A stretch of 64,000 bases of DNA from an uncultured Bacteroides sp. (GTDB lineage Bacteria > Bacteroidota > Bacteroidia > Bacteroidales > Bacteroidaceae). Each line of letters begins with the position of its first letter. Positions within the stretch are counted from its first letter, which is position 1. Position numbers and translations under genes: made by a program. The notes below the pieces were generated by a model. The model saw only the letters and a list, made by a program, of their open reading frames with translations. It had not been told where the DNA came from and did not search any database. Positions 51,741 through 61,707 of the stretch are shown here, in pieces. The stretch spans positions 186,001 to 250,000 of the forward strand of contig CASENS010000052.1 of assembly GCA_949289345.1 (NCBI GenBank). The letters are read 5' to 3'.

Positions 51741-54700
51741 TTATTCATCCAACGGAATGACTTCCTGCATATAGATGGCGTCCAAACTCCAAGTGGCCGC
51801 ATCATTGGTGCTGATGTAGGGACATTCGTCCAACGGAGTGGGCGCGAAAGGTGGCTGTACTTTATTTATCTTCAGGCCTCCTTGTTCCATGGGGGGGACA
51901 TCGTTCCACAGGCCTTTCCATGCTTCGCGGGCACGGTTGTTGTCACGCAACAGGTAGGCTGCGTATGCTTCCAGACGGGAAATACGGAAACGGTTGTGGT
52001 TCAGTTCCCAGGCTTTCTGCTTGTAGTTGGCGGCGTGGTTCAGCCAGGTATCGTTCCACTCGGGCAGGCGAATCATGCGAAGCATCTCGTTCATGATTTC
52101 AAATCCGCCCATAATAGTCATCAAGTGGTTGGTGGCCTGAAGTTTGGGGTCGCACTCTGAAGTAAGAATACCCGTTGCAGGGTCGAAACCTAAAGCCAGC
52201 GGACCAGTAAATGTGCGGCTGGGTAGGGCGGAGATGCTCTTCATGCCGGCGATGATTTTGTCCCGGTAGGCTGTATCGCCTGTACGTTCCCATTGAGTCA
52301 TCCAGTTGCCGGCGTAGGCTATCCAGTCAGGACCGATGCGCAGGCGGGCGGGAGCCGTACAGGGATATTTTTCGCGCGGCTGAGCCAACCGCATGGGATC
52401 GAGGGTATAGAGTTTTTGTTCCGCATCTTTCACCTCGGTCATTAGGTCTCCGCAACGTTCGTCTGTAGTCAGATAGTAATAGAAACGGTTCCATGCCGCT
52501 TGGCTGATGCGGGCTTCTTTGGCTCCGCACCCCCAATGACTGACGTTGTGACGGCTTCCCAGTCCTGCGTTAGGTCCTATGTGATAGACGTCAACTTCAC
52601 AGGTGTGGCGGGTCATGGCTTCGGCCATCCGCCAGATGTCTGCCCGTCCGGTACGCAGGAAGCTGTACCACAACCATCCGTTGGAAGCCAACTCGGTGTT
52701 GTCCCAGGCGAAACCACCGATGTCGTAGCGCCATGTGTGGCGAACAGGGTCGTAAGCATGCATCACATCACCGTAATGCCAAAAGCCGTACCACTTGTTC
52801 TGCTCAATGGCTTTTTGATAGAAGGTGAGGTAGGACTCTAAACGGTCTTCTACTTGAGTGCGGGAAGGTGTACTGCGATCGGGCAAACTCCAGATGCCGA
52901 AAGCTTCACGGTCGTGGAGATATTCGGGAACAGGCATCAGTAAGCCGGGTATGGAAATTTGTTTGGCTTCTTCGGCAAAAACTTGCTTGCCTGCATAGCC
53001 ACTATCGGGTACGAGTGTCAATGTCGTGGTACGTGCCACTCCATATGGGGTACTCAGCCCGGGTTGCACATCTTCATAGCTGGCGTTGAGGTCGTGGGGC
53101 ACATTGTCGTAATGGCGCAAATCCATCGGTTCAGCTTCAGGACTCCATAGCCAGGCGGTCAATGTGGCCGCTTCACTTTTCGCTCCGTTTATCTCCAATG
53201 ATGATGGATAGGATTGCCAGAAGTCATGGAGGCGCACTCCCAAGCCACCGGACACATCGCCTACGAAGGCGTAGCCGTCGCTGCGTGTGCCGCTGAATGT
53301 CCCTATCCAAGGATTGTTACTGTTGGCGCGCTTGCGTATGCTGAAAGCGTCGGCGGTGAGCTGCGAAAGCCGATAGCTGTCCCATGAGGCCCAATGGCGG
53401 AGCAAGGCACGGCCGGCCGCATCAAATGCTGTGCTGTCCGGAATGCGTACGCCTTCCATTTGTTGGCGCTGTAAGAAAGGTGTACGTTTGTCCTTTGTGT
53501 CAGGAAGGGAAAGCACCCTGCGCCCTACCAGCGGTTGCACAGGTTCGCTCCATACACCTCCGTCGGCACATGAGAAGGCAACATGACGGTTGTAAAGCGT
53601 CTCGCGCAAAGGGACGTCAAAGCGTACGCCTAGAGCGTGGATGAAATCTTTCTGTTCATTACCGTCAAACACGATGCTGTGTACCATCTTTATTTCCGGA
53701 CTTCCGGTGTAGAAGTACAGACGTACGACAAAAGGCAACCATTCGCGGGAGTTCTCAGTATTTTGGTGAACACCTTCTAATTTTACCACCGCCCGTACTT
53801 TACCTGCGCGTTCTATGCTGACAGATTTTAATGCGCTGACATAGTGGGCAAACGTCACTTGGGAAGTGTTTTCTAATATAGGTTCGTTTTGGGTAGTACA
53901 GACTAAACGTCCATGTTTGCCTACGCAGACATTTCTGTAGAGCAGGCTGTCTATCAAATAAGCTCCTTGACGGGGAATATAGGCTGATATCGCACCGGTA
54001 TTTATCTGTATCTGTCCTTCAGTCTCAGTAATTGAAAGTGTTCCGACAGCAGGTTCTTGCTTGCTTTTGGGAAGTGCTTTTTTCAGCGTCAGTCTGTCGG
54101 TCATTCCGGGAGCAACGGCAGCTACGCCTAACCATTTTATTGAACCGTCCGGCCAATATGCCAACGGCCAAGTGTCAGTTTCTATAGCCTGTTCTGTTTT
54201 TGTGGAAAGTATCCATTGTTCTCCTTTTTTGGCATAACCCTCATCGAAAGGAACACCGAAACTTACCGCTTTGTCCGTAGCAGGTGTGTCGCCAATCCAA
54301 TGCAGGGCTACTTCATCCGCTTGTAACGGCTCGGCTTTATAACGGAAATTAGTGATTTGTGTACGCGATAATGTCGTGCGGAATCCAAACCAGCCTTCGG
54401 TCAAGGGTTCGGCGTCACGGAAGTCTACCAGACGTTTACCATTTATATAATAGCACGTACGGTGCCCATCGGTGGTTATCCGGATGTGATACCAGCGGTT
54501 GGCTTCTAACAGATGGTCTTTATCATTGTACTCTTTTAGTATGGCAGGGCGTGCTTTAGCGTCGGTAACACCTGCTTCGTTGCCATCGTAGCGGCGGAAG
54601 CGGGTTGTAGAATTGTGATTTCCTCCGTAACCTAAGTAATAAAGTTGGAGTGTATAGCAGTTCACAAAGATACCGCTGCGCCATTTCTCACGTTTCCACA

Positions 54701-55022
54701 AATTATCAGGATGTTGAGGGTCGGAAGCCATCCAAAAGCAGTTAAGGTCACTCAGACGGTCGCCTTCTTCACGTACCACGACACGGGCGTCATATTCAAT
54801 GGTTACCCGTCCGCTCATCTTTTCCTTCAGCCAAAGCGTGAGACCTTGGGGCGAAACAATCTCCGCCGTGTCTCCTTGGAAAGTCACGCTGTAGTCCGGA
54901 GACTCGGACTCCACTTTCCAGTATTTCTTAAAATCTTTCTTACCCAAGCCTCGTGATTGCCAGTTTTGGGCATTCATGGCACTTGGAATGAGCAAGAAGA
55001 ATAAGATTAATAGATGTTTCAT
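51741..55022 (-). CDS. Exo-rhamnogalacturonan lyase-like protein (PL26/PcRGLX type) with DUF6250 domain
   Basis: 1093 residues from the ATG at 55022 (MKHLLILFFLLIPSAMNAQN); the longer frame only adds a hydrophilic tail. Residues about 25-240 look like a DUF6250 jelly roll (YWKVESESPDYSVTFQGD; LNCFWMASDPQHPDNLW; RWYHIRITTDGHRTCYYING). The rest fits PcRGLX/YetA-like lyases: WPDGSIKWLGVAAVAPG, YFYTGSPEIKMVHSIVFDG, the helical domain with YGFWHYGDVMHAYDPVRHTW and MTRHTCEVDVYHIGPNAG, GLGSRHNVSHWGCGAKEAR. PL26 removes disaccharides from RG-I ends. A strong hairpin (55047-55105) lies in its leader. Confidence 0.85.
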   Translation of the reverse strand: MKHLLILFFLLIPSAMNAQNWQSRGLGKKDFKKYWKVESESPDYSVTFQGDTAEIVSPQGLTLWLKEKMSGRVTIEYDARVVVREEGDRLSDLNCFWMASDPQHPDNLWKREKWRSGIFVNCYTLQLYYLGYGGNHNSTTRFRRYDGNEAGVTDAKARPAILKEYNDKDHLLEANRWYHIRITTDGHRTCYYINGKRLVDFRDAEPLTEGWFGFRTTLSRTQITNFRYKAEPLQADEVALHWIGDTPATDKAVSFGVPFDEGYAKKGEQWILSTKTEQAIETDTWPLAYWPDGSIKWLGVAAVAPGMTDRLTLKKALPKSKQEPAVGTLSITETEGQIQINTGAISAYIPRQGAYLIDSLLYRNVCVGKHGRLVCTTQNEPILENTSQVTFAHYVSALKSVSIERAGKVRAVVKLEGVHQNTENSREWLPFVVRLYFYTGSPEIKMVHSIVFDGNEQKDFIHALGVRFDVPLRETLYNRHVAFSCADGGVWSEPVQPLVGRRVLSLPDTKDKRTPFLQRQQMEGVRIPDSTAFDAAGRALLRHWASWDSYRLSQLTADAFSIRKRANSNNPWIGTFSGTRSDGYAFVGDVSGGLGVRLHDFWQSYPSSLEINGAKSEAATLTAWLWSPEAEPMDLRHYDNVPHDLNASYEDVQPGLSTPYGVARTTTLTLVPDSGYAGKQVFAEEAKQISIPGLLMPVPEYLHDREAFGIWSLPDRSTPSRTQVEDRLESYLTFYQKAIEQNKWYGFWHYGDVMHAYDPVRHTWRYDIGGFAWDNTELASNGWLWYSFLRTGRADIWRMAEAMTRHTCEVDVYHIGPNAGLGSRHNVSHWGCGAKEARISQAAWNRFYYYLTTDERCGDLMTEVKDAEQKLYTLDPMRLAQPREKYPCTAPARLRIGPDWIAYAGNWMTQWERTGDTAYRDKIIAGMKSISALPSRTFTGPLALGFDPATGILTSECDPKLQATNHLMTIMGGFEIMNEMLRMIRLPEWNDTWLNHAANYKQKAWELNHNRFRISRLEAYAAYLLRDNNRAREAWKGLWNDVPPMEQGGLKINKVQPPFAPTPLDECPYISTNDAATWSLDAIYMQEVIPLDE

Positions 55023-55046
55023 ATTTAAATGGTAATTTAATTGTTC

Positions 55047-55105
55047 CTTAATCACGAGCTTTACAAGGATTTATTGGAAAAGTCCTTTGTAAAACCCGTG
55101 ATTAG
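55047..55105 (-). promoter_or_regulatory. Long hairpin before the PL26-like gene, inside the operon
   Basis: A 23-nt arm (55047-55069) pairs with 55083-55105 with only a few mismatches; loop 13 nt. It sits in the 123-bp gap between the CE12 gene and the PL26-like gene on the transcribed strand, without a T run. It may shield mRNA ends or tune expression of downstream genes. Confidence 0.6.
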
Positions 55106-55145
55106 GCAATAGGAAACTTTATATATGGAACGATAAATAATATTG

Positions 55146-56789
55146 TTACTTTAAATATTCTTTCAGCGGACAGTCGGTTTGTCGCAAACCTTCCGCAATG
55201 CTTTGTGCATTAAGACGGGCGCCTTTCAATGAGGTGTGCGTATGGTCATTCTTGAAATATTCGGCTACCATGCGCAAACCTTGGTTGTATCCCATATCTT
55301 GGAATTTGTCGCCCGAAATTTTGTTTAGGTCGATGTAGTAGGCACCGGTACGTTCGGCTGCGGCTTTAGTCCATACTCCGAAGGAGTTCGTATTACGCTC
55401 AATTTGTCCGTTATCGAACTTGTTGCGCGGGGTGTGGCTCAAAACGATGGGGATTGCGCCTTTTTCCTTTGCATCCATAATGAACTTGCGAAGATACCAG
55501 CCGAAAGTATAGATTACTTGATATTTGCCGGTTTTTTCCATAAGGAATACACGGCTCTCATCGCCAGCTCCGTGCAGTTCACCGCGGGCTTTGCCCACGT
55601 TGATGTCACCGGCGTCATTGTGCCCGAACTGTATCAGTACGAAGTCGCCCGGTTGGAGTGCATGGTACACACTGTCCCAGCGTCCTTCATCTAAGTAAGT
55701 ACGGGCGCTTCGTCCGGCCATAGCGCAGTTGGCTACTGTGATACGTGTCGTGTCCAATACTTCGGCAAATACACTGCCCCAGCCCCACATGTCGTCTCCT
55801 TTGTCTTTATTGCGCACAGTACTGTCGCCCACTGTGAATACTACCGGACAACCCTCTTTGCGCGTTACCTTGGCGGCTTTGTCTGTCACGGGCTTCAGGT
55901 AATCAGCTAGTTTCAGCCGTTTGCAGGCACGTATGCCTTCGGCCGCCGATTCGGCGTTCACTCTTGCTCCGAATTCGCTGGTGTGGATGCGGTCGAGGTA
56001 GAACATGTACTTTACTTTTTCTTTGCCGAACTTCTCGAACTTACGGGCCGTAATGTCATTCAAGTCAATAAAAGGAATACGTTCTTTTTTGGCCACTTGT
56101 TTGGCCCAAAGACCGAATGTTTCGTTAACACGTGTAATGATGGTGCTGTCGGCATCGTCCCAAGCGTTTCGCGGTGTAAGTGACATTAGAATGGGATGTG
56201 CGCCTTTAGATTTTACGTCGCGGATAAACCTGCGCATGTATTCGCCGTATGTATATACAGTTTCTTTTACACCTGTTTCTTTAATAGTCACTTGCAGGGA
56301 GTCTTTACCGATACCGGGAATAGAAGCCCGTGCGCGTCCACTGTCGTAAGGACCGTTGTCGTTGTGGCCTAATTCTATGATAACCCAGTCGCCCTTGCGG
56401 ATACTTTTCAGTACATCCGGCCATAGGCGGTTATAAAATGTCCGGCTGCTGGTGCCACCTAATGCGTGGTTTTCCACCGTGATGCGATTTTCATCAAAAT
56501 ACTCATGGGCAAAATATCCCCATCCCCATTGGCCGTTATTGCCGTTTCCTAATGTTCCGGTACGCATGGTACTGTTTCCTATCAAGAACAGTACAGGATT
56601 ATCACCCTTACGGCTACTTCCCGCTATGGGACGTGCTGTGCGTGCTTTGTTAAGACTGTCGAGTGTGTTGTCAATCACCTGGTTGACATCCTTCATCGGG
56701 GCGGCTACTTTGTTTTGTGCATGACCGTTCAGACCAAACAGCATGCTAAGGCAGATGCCCGCTAAGATTGTGTTTCGTTTCGTTTTCAT
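55146..56789 (-). CDS. Rhamnogalacturonan acetylesterase with two tandem CE12 domains
   Basis: 547 residues with signal peptide (ILAGICLSMLFGLNGHAQ). Two SGNH hydrolase domains follow each other. Domain 1: LIGNSTMRTG with S73, IIELGHNDNGPYDSG, and DRIHTSEFGA (Asp-His pair). Domain 2: TVGDSTVRN with S323, LIQFGHNDAGDINVG, and DHTHTSLKGA. Both keep the full catalytic set, so both should be active; single-domain CE12 proteins are about 250-280 residues. They remove acetyl groups from galacturonic acid of RG-I so lyases can act. 19 bp after PL11. Confidence 0.93.
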   Translation of the reverse strand: MKTKRNTILAGICLSMLFGLNGHAQNKVAAPMKDVNQVIDNTLDSLNKARTARPIAGSSRKGDNPVLFLIGNSTMRTGTLGNGNNGQWGWGYFAHEYFDENRITVENHALGGTSSRTFYNRLWPDVLKSIRKGDWVIIELGHNDNGPYDSGRARASIPGIGKDSLQVTIKETGVKETVYTYGEYMRRFIRDVKSKGAHPILMSLTPRNAWDDADSTIITRVNETFGLWAKQVAKKERIPFIDLNDITARKFEKFGKEKVKYMFYLDRIHTSEFGARVNAESAAEGIRACKRLKLADYLKPVTDKAAKVTRKEGCPVVFTVGDSTVRNKDKGDDMWGWGSVFAEVLDTTRITVANCAMAGRSARTYLDEGRWDSVYHALQPGDFVLIQFGHNDAGDINVGKARGELHGAGDESRVFLMEKTGKYQVIYTFGWYLRKFIMDAKEKGAIPIVLSHTPRNKFDNGQIERNTNSFGVWTKAAAERTGAYYIDLNKISGDKFQDMGYNQGLRMVAEYFKNDHTHTSLKGARLNAQSIAEGLRQTDCPLKEYLK

Positions 56790-56808
56790 ATCTGTATTTT
56801 TATTTTTG

Positions 56809-58689
56809 TTATTTCATTTCAAAACTCACATGCGGCGGCTGGTTATAGGCCACATTCTGCCAAGCAATGGCTAAACGGTATTGGCGGTCGTTCATTAGCG
56901 TCACGCGACGATTCTTTGCTGGAATGGTCGTTACATAGATACGTAACTCTGTCTGCTCCTCAGATGCCCATATCACTTCCTCACGCCAATCACCCATGAT
57001 GTCACCACTGAGACAGGGAGTGCCTTTAGTCCCATTGTTGGATACCACTCCTTCCGCTTTCATCAGCAAGTCTGTCGTTTCCGTTTCCCAATTCCATTTA
57101 CTGATGGATACATAATCCAACAATTCGGCCAACGGGTCCGCATCCCAATAGATGGTAAAGTTGCACGAAGTCGGTTTCCGTTCATTGATTACAGCACCGG
57201 TATCTCCCCGACGAAGTCCTCCTACATTACACCAGCATTCCGCTCCTTCATATCTTGGGTCAATGTCAGCAGCTACGCCTCGGCCGGCGTCTTTGCCTAA
57301 TCCGTCTTGCCAGATAATTTCACCGGTCGCACCGTCAAACATCGCTACAGCAGGGGTGCGCCGTACAATTTCATTGTCCCCTTCGTTCTCATGTACGCCA
57401 TACACCTGTAGTCCGGGACGTGAAGGAATAAGCCTTCCTACATGTAAGGCATCACCGTGTCTTAAGCCTGTCGAGTAAACCTCCTGTCCGTTATGGTCTA
57501 CAGTCATGGCGCCTACACAAATCTCGTCTTTTCCATCATTGTCGAAATCCGCTACAGAGACTCCGTGATTTGCCATGCCGGAATAAGCTTCCAGACCTGG
57601 TTGCGCACTGTCGAATGTCCATAACGGGCGTAACTTGCCTTTGCAGAATGTCCATGCCGCTAATACAGTTCGTCCATACCAGCCACGAAGCATTACTGGG
57701 GAAGGTGTCTGTCCGTCTAATAAGGCTACGCAAGCCGTAAAGCGGTCTGAGCGTCCACCTGTGTTATCGTTTCCGCAATTGCCTCCGATACCTCCCCAGC
57801 CATCCAATGGATAACGGGTCGGTATGTATTCTTGCGTGTCGAGTGCACGGCCTGTCTGTCCGTCAAATACGGTCAGGTATTCCGGACCGTTTACTATTTT
57901 CCCATATGTAGCTGATTCCTGCTCCCAAGTTCGCCAGTCTGCTTCCGCATTTCCTATTATCTGTCCGGTACCGTCTACAGTGCCATCTCCAGTCTTGCAA
58001 CATAACTCGGCTCGTCCGTCTCTGTCAAAGTCGTATACAAGGAAATTGGTCGTTGCCGCTCCCGATCGTACGTTCCAGCCTAAGTCAATGCGCCACAGCC
58101 GCTGTCCGTTCATTTTATAGGCGTCTAAATAAGTTTTTCCCGTAAAGCCTCGTTGCGGTGGCCTTTTGGAATTTGTCGGATCCCATTTCAGTACAATTTC
58201 ATATTCACCGTCACCGTCCAAGTCTCCCACACTGGCGTCATTGGCTCGATAAGTATAACGTTCACCCGCTACCTCACCTCCTTCTGGCTGTTGTATGGGT
58301 ATGGAAAGGTAGGGTTTTTGCTGCTCTTCTTTGTAGTGTATCCATGAAGCTACTTCGTGCCCGTCTTGTCGTAGCGACCAGCGGTTATCTACACTCCAAT
58401 TCACCGTACAGTCAATGAAGTCCGAAGTCTGCCGGATTGGGGCTTTGTTCAGCTTTACTTCTTGTCTGTTTCCGCTCTGTCTGTACAGGTCAAAAGCAAT
58501 GTCCGGTGCATCAGCCAGTGTAATTCGCCAGCTCAAGTACATGCCTTCGTCTATAGGTATTGCTACCAGTCCACGCGACAATTTTTCGCCTTGATACGGC
58601 TGGGCATGCAGCTGACAATTTTCATTCCCTATTATTCCACAGGAAAAGTAGAGCAGGCCAAACAGTATTTTAAGGCTATATCGTTTCAT
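56809..58689 (-). CDS. PL11 rhamnogalacturonan lyase (second copy)
   Basis: 626 residues from the ATG at 58689, which overlaps the preceding GH2 stop as ATGA; an in-frame ATG at 58695 is also possible. Signal-like N-terminus with GLLYFSCGIIGNENC, then EKLSRGLVAIPIDEGMYLSW, DLDGDGEYEIVLKWDPTNSK, DFDRDGRAELCCKTGDGTVD, DFDNDGKDEICVGAMT and the end NVAYNQPPHVSF. Same family and blade pattern as 48329-50221 but clearly diverged, suggesting different cellular site or chain-length preference. The cysteine in FSCGIIGN could be a lipobox. Confidence 0.94.
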   Translation of the reverse strand: MKRYSLKILFGLLYFSCGIIGNENCQLHAQPYQGEKLSRGLVAIPIDEGMYLSWRITLADAPDIAFDLYRQSGNRQEVKLNKAPIRQTSDFIDCTVNWSVDNRWSLRQDGHEVASWIHYKEEQQKPYLSIPIQQPEGGEVAGERYTYRANDASVGDLDGDGEYEIVLKWDPTNSKRPPQRGFTGKTYLDAYKMNGQRLWRIDLGWNVRSGAATTNFLVYDFDRDGRAELCCKTGDGTVDGTGQIIGNAEADWRTWEQESATYGKIVNGPEYLTVFDGQTGRALDTQEYIPTRYPLDGWGGIGGNCGNDNTGGRSDRFTACVALLDGQTPSPVMLRGWYGRTVLAAWTFCKGKLRPLWTFDSAQPGLEAYSGMANHGVSVADFDNDGKDEICVGAMTVDHNGQEVYSTGLRHGDALHVGRLIPSRPGLQVYGVHENEGDNEIVRRTPAVAMFDGATGEIIWQDGLGKDAGRGVAADIDPRYEGAECWCNVGGLRRGDTGAVINERKPTSCNFTIYWDADPLAELLDYVSISKWNWETETTDLLMKAEGVVSNNGTKGTPCLSGDIMGDWREEVIWASEEQTELRIYVTTIPAKNRRVTLMNDRQYRLAIAWQNVAYNQPPHVSFEMK

Positions 58690-61682
58690 CTCCACAGATT
58701 TTCTTTGAATTCTACTTCTACGATGCGCAGTTCGTGTCCTGTTTTATCCCCGTCTTTTGCTTTGTACAGATCCAGTTCGCCTGCGGCTGGTGCGGCTACT
58801 TCTACAATTTGTCCAAATGCATCGCTCTCATTACTAGCTCCTTTCAGACGAATGGTTATTTCATCAGTTAACACCGGCTTCACGTTTAGATGAACATAGC
58901 CAAGACTACGTTCTGTTTCACCACTCCAAATTAGCTCTTCACCCGCATACATTTCCAGTGGATAGCTGCGCATGCGCCATCCTGTCAGTTTGATACATAC
59001 CTCATCCACTACGGCGCTGCGATCCAGTCTGTAGGTAATCCATGCCGTTTGCAGACGTCCGTCGTTGGTCCATTCGCTCAGTTCGTTGTCATCATAGCTG
59101 TTGATGGCTTTTTCCGTATGAGCTCCTGCTACGGCTGATATAATGTCTACATCTACTTTCGTGTCCGTGTAGGAGGGAGTCAGAGGCGTTTCGCCTCGTG
59201 TCAGACGGCCTTCCAGTTCTTCGGCAGGGATGTATGCACTTAGCCCTCCAACAACTTCTATGGGTGTTGTGCTCAATTCTACTTCGGCTGGTTTCAGCCC
59301 TTCAGCATTGGCTGTAATACGTACTGTACCTGCTGTGGTAAGTGAGCGTAGCAGGGCGCGGTTAATGCCACATTCTACAGGTAAGTCTTGTGATAAGATG
59401 TAGTTGTCTTTACCTTGGGCGATGCCTCCACGCCATTCTGCCGGACCTTCTACTTCAAAGTGTATCAAGTTGTTGGCCAACGGGCAACGGTGTCCGTTTT
59501 TATCCACCACCTCTACTTGTAGCAGTGCCATGTCTGCTCCATCAGCTTTCCAGCCGTTCGGGTTTTGAATGACACTCAGTTTGATTTCTTGCGGCTCACC
59601 TGCTGTCTGTATTTGAGTACGGCACAATTCGTTTCCTTCTGCATCATAACCTATAGCTACCAGTTCTCCCGGTTCATAAACTACATAGTCCCATGTGTAA
59701 AGGAAACGGTAATCTTGCCGTCCCATACCTAAGGAGCGTCCGTTGAGCAGCAATTCTACCTGGTCGGTATTGGAAGCCACATAGACCGGTTTGACTACGT
59801 CTGCTGGATAGTTCCAATGGCCGATGATATGGATGCGGGGATTTTCAATGTCTACCCATCCGTCCCACATTACTTGGTGTGTGTAATAGGAGTCTTTCGG
59901 AATTCTCATGGCGTCCGTCACTCCGCTGCGTCGGTAGTTTTCTACTCCCCGGTAATGCGTGTTGGTATCCGAAAAGATAATCTTTACACCACCTGAACTG
60001 ACCCGCTCGCCTGTTCCGGGACGTTCACGCCAATAGTCATACCAGCGTCGTATCTGCTCAATGGTAAATGAGTCCTGATTATGGTTGTAGGCACTGGCAT
60101 CCACATTTTTTTGTACTTTGTTGGTCATGGCTGAACGGAAAGCCTTGTTGCCTTCCCCGTTCTTATGATACGGATAGGAATATTCGTCCCAATATTTGCG
60201 CAATCCTTCGTCACGACAGTATTCCATGGCCCACATAGGATGGTGTTTGCTCTTGTTAATGTAGAGCATCTCGCCTCCGTACTCCGCTTCACGGATATCC
60301 AGCATTTCTCTAGAGCCGATGGCTCGTCCTCCATGCGGATCGTAGAGGTCACGTATAGCTTTCATTTGCAGCATGTGTTCACGACTGATGCTCTCGTTTC
60401 CGCATTCATAGAAAAGAATACTGGGATTGTTACGATTATAGATGATGGCGTCCCGCATCAGCTCCATACGCTGTTCCCATTGACGTCCTTCCCGGTCTTT
60501 TTCAGCATCACCTGCTGGCATGGCCTGTATCAGTCCCACACGGTCACACGATTCTACGTCTTGCTTCCAAGGCGTTATGTGCATCCAGCGTACCAAGTTT
60601 GCGCCACCTTCCACCATCAGACCGTTGCTGTAGTCGCTCAGCCAGGCAGGTACACTGGCTCCTACACCTGGCCATTCATTACTGGTACGTTGCGCGAAGC
60701 CCTTCATTTGGAGAACACGGTCATTTAGCCAAACTTTTCCACGTCCAAAGCGAGTCTTACGGAACCCTGTGCGGGTATTTACTTCATCTACCTTTTTACC
60801 TTCCACCCAAAGGCTGGTCTTTACGTTATACAGATAGCCGTATCCCCAGCTCCAGAAGTGTAGCCTGTCTACTTCGGCAGCCGCTTTTAGCACGACAGTC
60901 TCACCCGGTTTCACTACTTTTGTGTCACCCTCAATGCGTTTTAGCAACGTTCCGTCACGGTCTGTCAATTCCATTCGGTAACTTACTGTTTTTGGCCGTG
61001 TGTATTCATTGCGTACTTCCGATTCTGTGTGAATCGTTGCTTGTCGGCTTTTTACCCGTATATCGTCCGCATATACATATACGCCTGTTGTTTTCAGGTT
61101 ACTGTACAGTGGTAATGTTTGGTAGAGTTTGTCCGTTATGTGCAACCACACGTTCTTGGGAATGCCGCCGTAATTGGCGTTGAAGTTGCGGTCACTCCAT
61201 TGGTACTTGGTCTGTGTGCTACGTTCCTTATAGTTCCAATCATTGTCAATACGTACGGCCAACACATTATCTCCTTTATATTTAATATAAGGTGTCAAGT
61301 CATAGCCTACAGCCATTGCGCCGTTTTCATGCAGGCCGATATGTTGACCGTTGATATAGAAGTCAGCTCCCTGACGCACACCTTCAAACTCCACAAATAT
61401 CTTTTTTCCGCGTGCTTCGGCAGGCAGGCTGAAGTGCTTGCGGTACCATACAATGGTGTCTGTCAGTTCTTCAATGCTTAGTTTGAAAGCTTCGTCCTCG
61501 TTGAAAGGGCGGGGAAGGGTCACTTGTTTCCAACCATCATCATTGCATTTTATCTTGTCCGCATCGGGCGCATCGCCTATATATAACAGCCATTCGGCGT
61601 TGAAATTGTATTTTTCACGTACACCTGCAAATCCCTGTGCGGTAACCAGCATACCAATCACAATCAGTAAAAGTTTTCTCAT
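58686..61682 (-). CDS. GH2-family glycoside hydrolase with extra C-terminal domain
   Basis: 998 residues from the ATG at 61682 (MRKLLLIVIGMLVTAQGFAG, signal peptide); the open frame begins 12 codons earlier. Jelly roll (WKQVTLPRPFNEDEAFKLSI, VWYRKHFSLPAEARGKKIFV), Ig-like domain, TIM barrel with VLQMKGFAQRTSNEWPGVG and acid/base E430 in ILFYECGNESISR. Where GH2 usually has the nucleophile glutamate the text reads GGVKIIFSDTNTHYRGVENY, so that residue is not obvious. The C-terminal 150 residues (SYDDNELSEWTNDGRLQTAW; GEELIWSGETERSLGYVHL) look like a discoidin-type binding domain. Specificity unknown; RG side-chain sugar by context. Confidence 0.88.
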   Translation of the reverse strand: MRKLLLIVIGMLVTAQGFAGVREKYNFNAEWLLYIGDAPDADKIKCNDDGWKQVTLPRPFNEDEAFKLSIEELTDTIVWYRKHFSLPAEARGKKIFVEFEGVRQGADFYINGQHIGLHENGAMAVGYDLTPYIKYKGDNVLAVRIDNDWNYKERSTQTKYQWSDRNFNANYGGIPKNVWLHITDKLYQTLPLYSNLKTTGVYVYADDIRVKSRQATIHTESEVRNEYTRPKTVSYRMELTDRDGTLLKRIEGDTKVVKPGETVVLKAAAEVDRLHFWSWGYGYLYNVKTSLWVEGKKVDEVNTRTGFRKTRFGRGKVWLNDRVLQMKGFAQRTSNEWPGVGASVPAWLSDYSNGLMVEGGANLVRWMHITPWKQDVESCDRVGLIQAMPAGDAEKDREGRQWEQRMELMRDAIIYNRNNPSILFYECGNESISREHMLQMKAIRDLYDPHGGRAIGSREMLDIREAEYGGEMLYINKSKHHPMWAMEYCRDEGLRKYWDEYSYPYHKNGEGNKAFRSAMTNKVQKNVDASAYNHNQDSFTIEQIRRWYDYWRERPGTGERVSSGGVKIIFSDTNTHYRGVENYRRSGVTDAMRIPKDSYYTHQVMWDGWVDIENPRIHIIGHWNYPADVVKPVYVASNTDQVELLLNGRSLGMGRQDYRFLYTWDYVVYEPGELVAIGYDAEGNELCRTQIQTAGEPQEIKLSVIQNPNGWKADGADMALLQVEVVDKNGHRCPLANNLIHFEVEGPAEWRGGIAQGKDNYILSQDLPVECGINRALLRSLTTAGTVRITANAEGLKPAEVELSTTPIEVVGGLSAYIPAEELEGRLTRGETPLTPSYTDTKVDVDIISAVAGAHTEKAINSYDDNELSEWTNDGRLQTAWITYRLDRSAVVDEVCIKLTGWRMRSYPLEMYAGEELIWSGETERSLGYVHLNVKPVLTDEITIRLKGASNESDAFGQIVEVAAPAAGELDLYKAKDGDKTGHELRIVEVEFKENLWR

Positions 61683-61707
61683 AGAATATGTATTTTGTTT
61701 ATATGTA

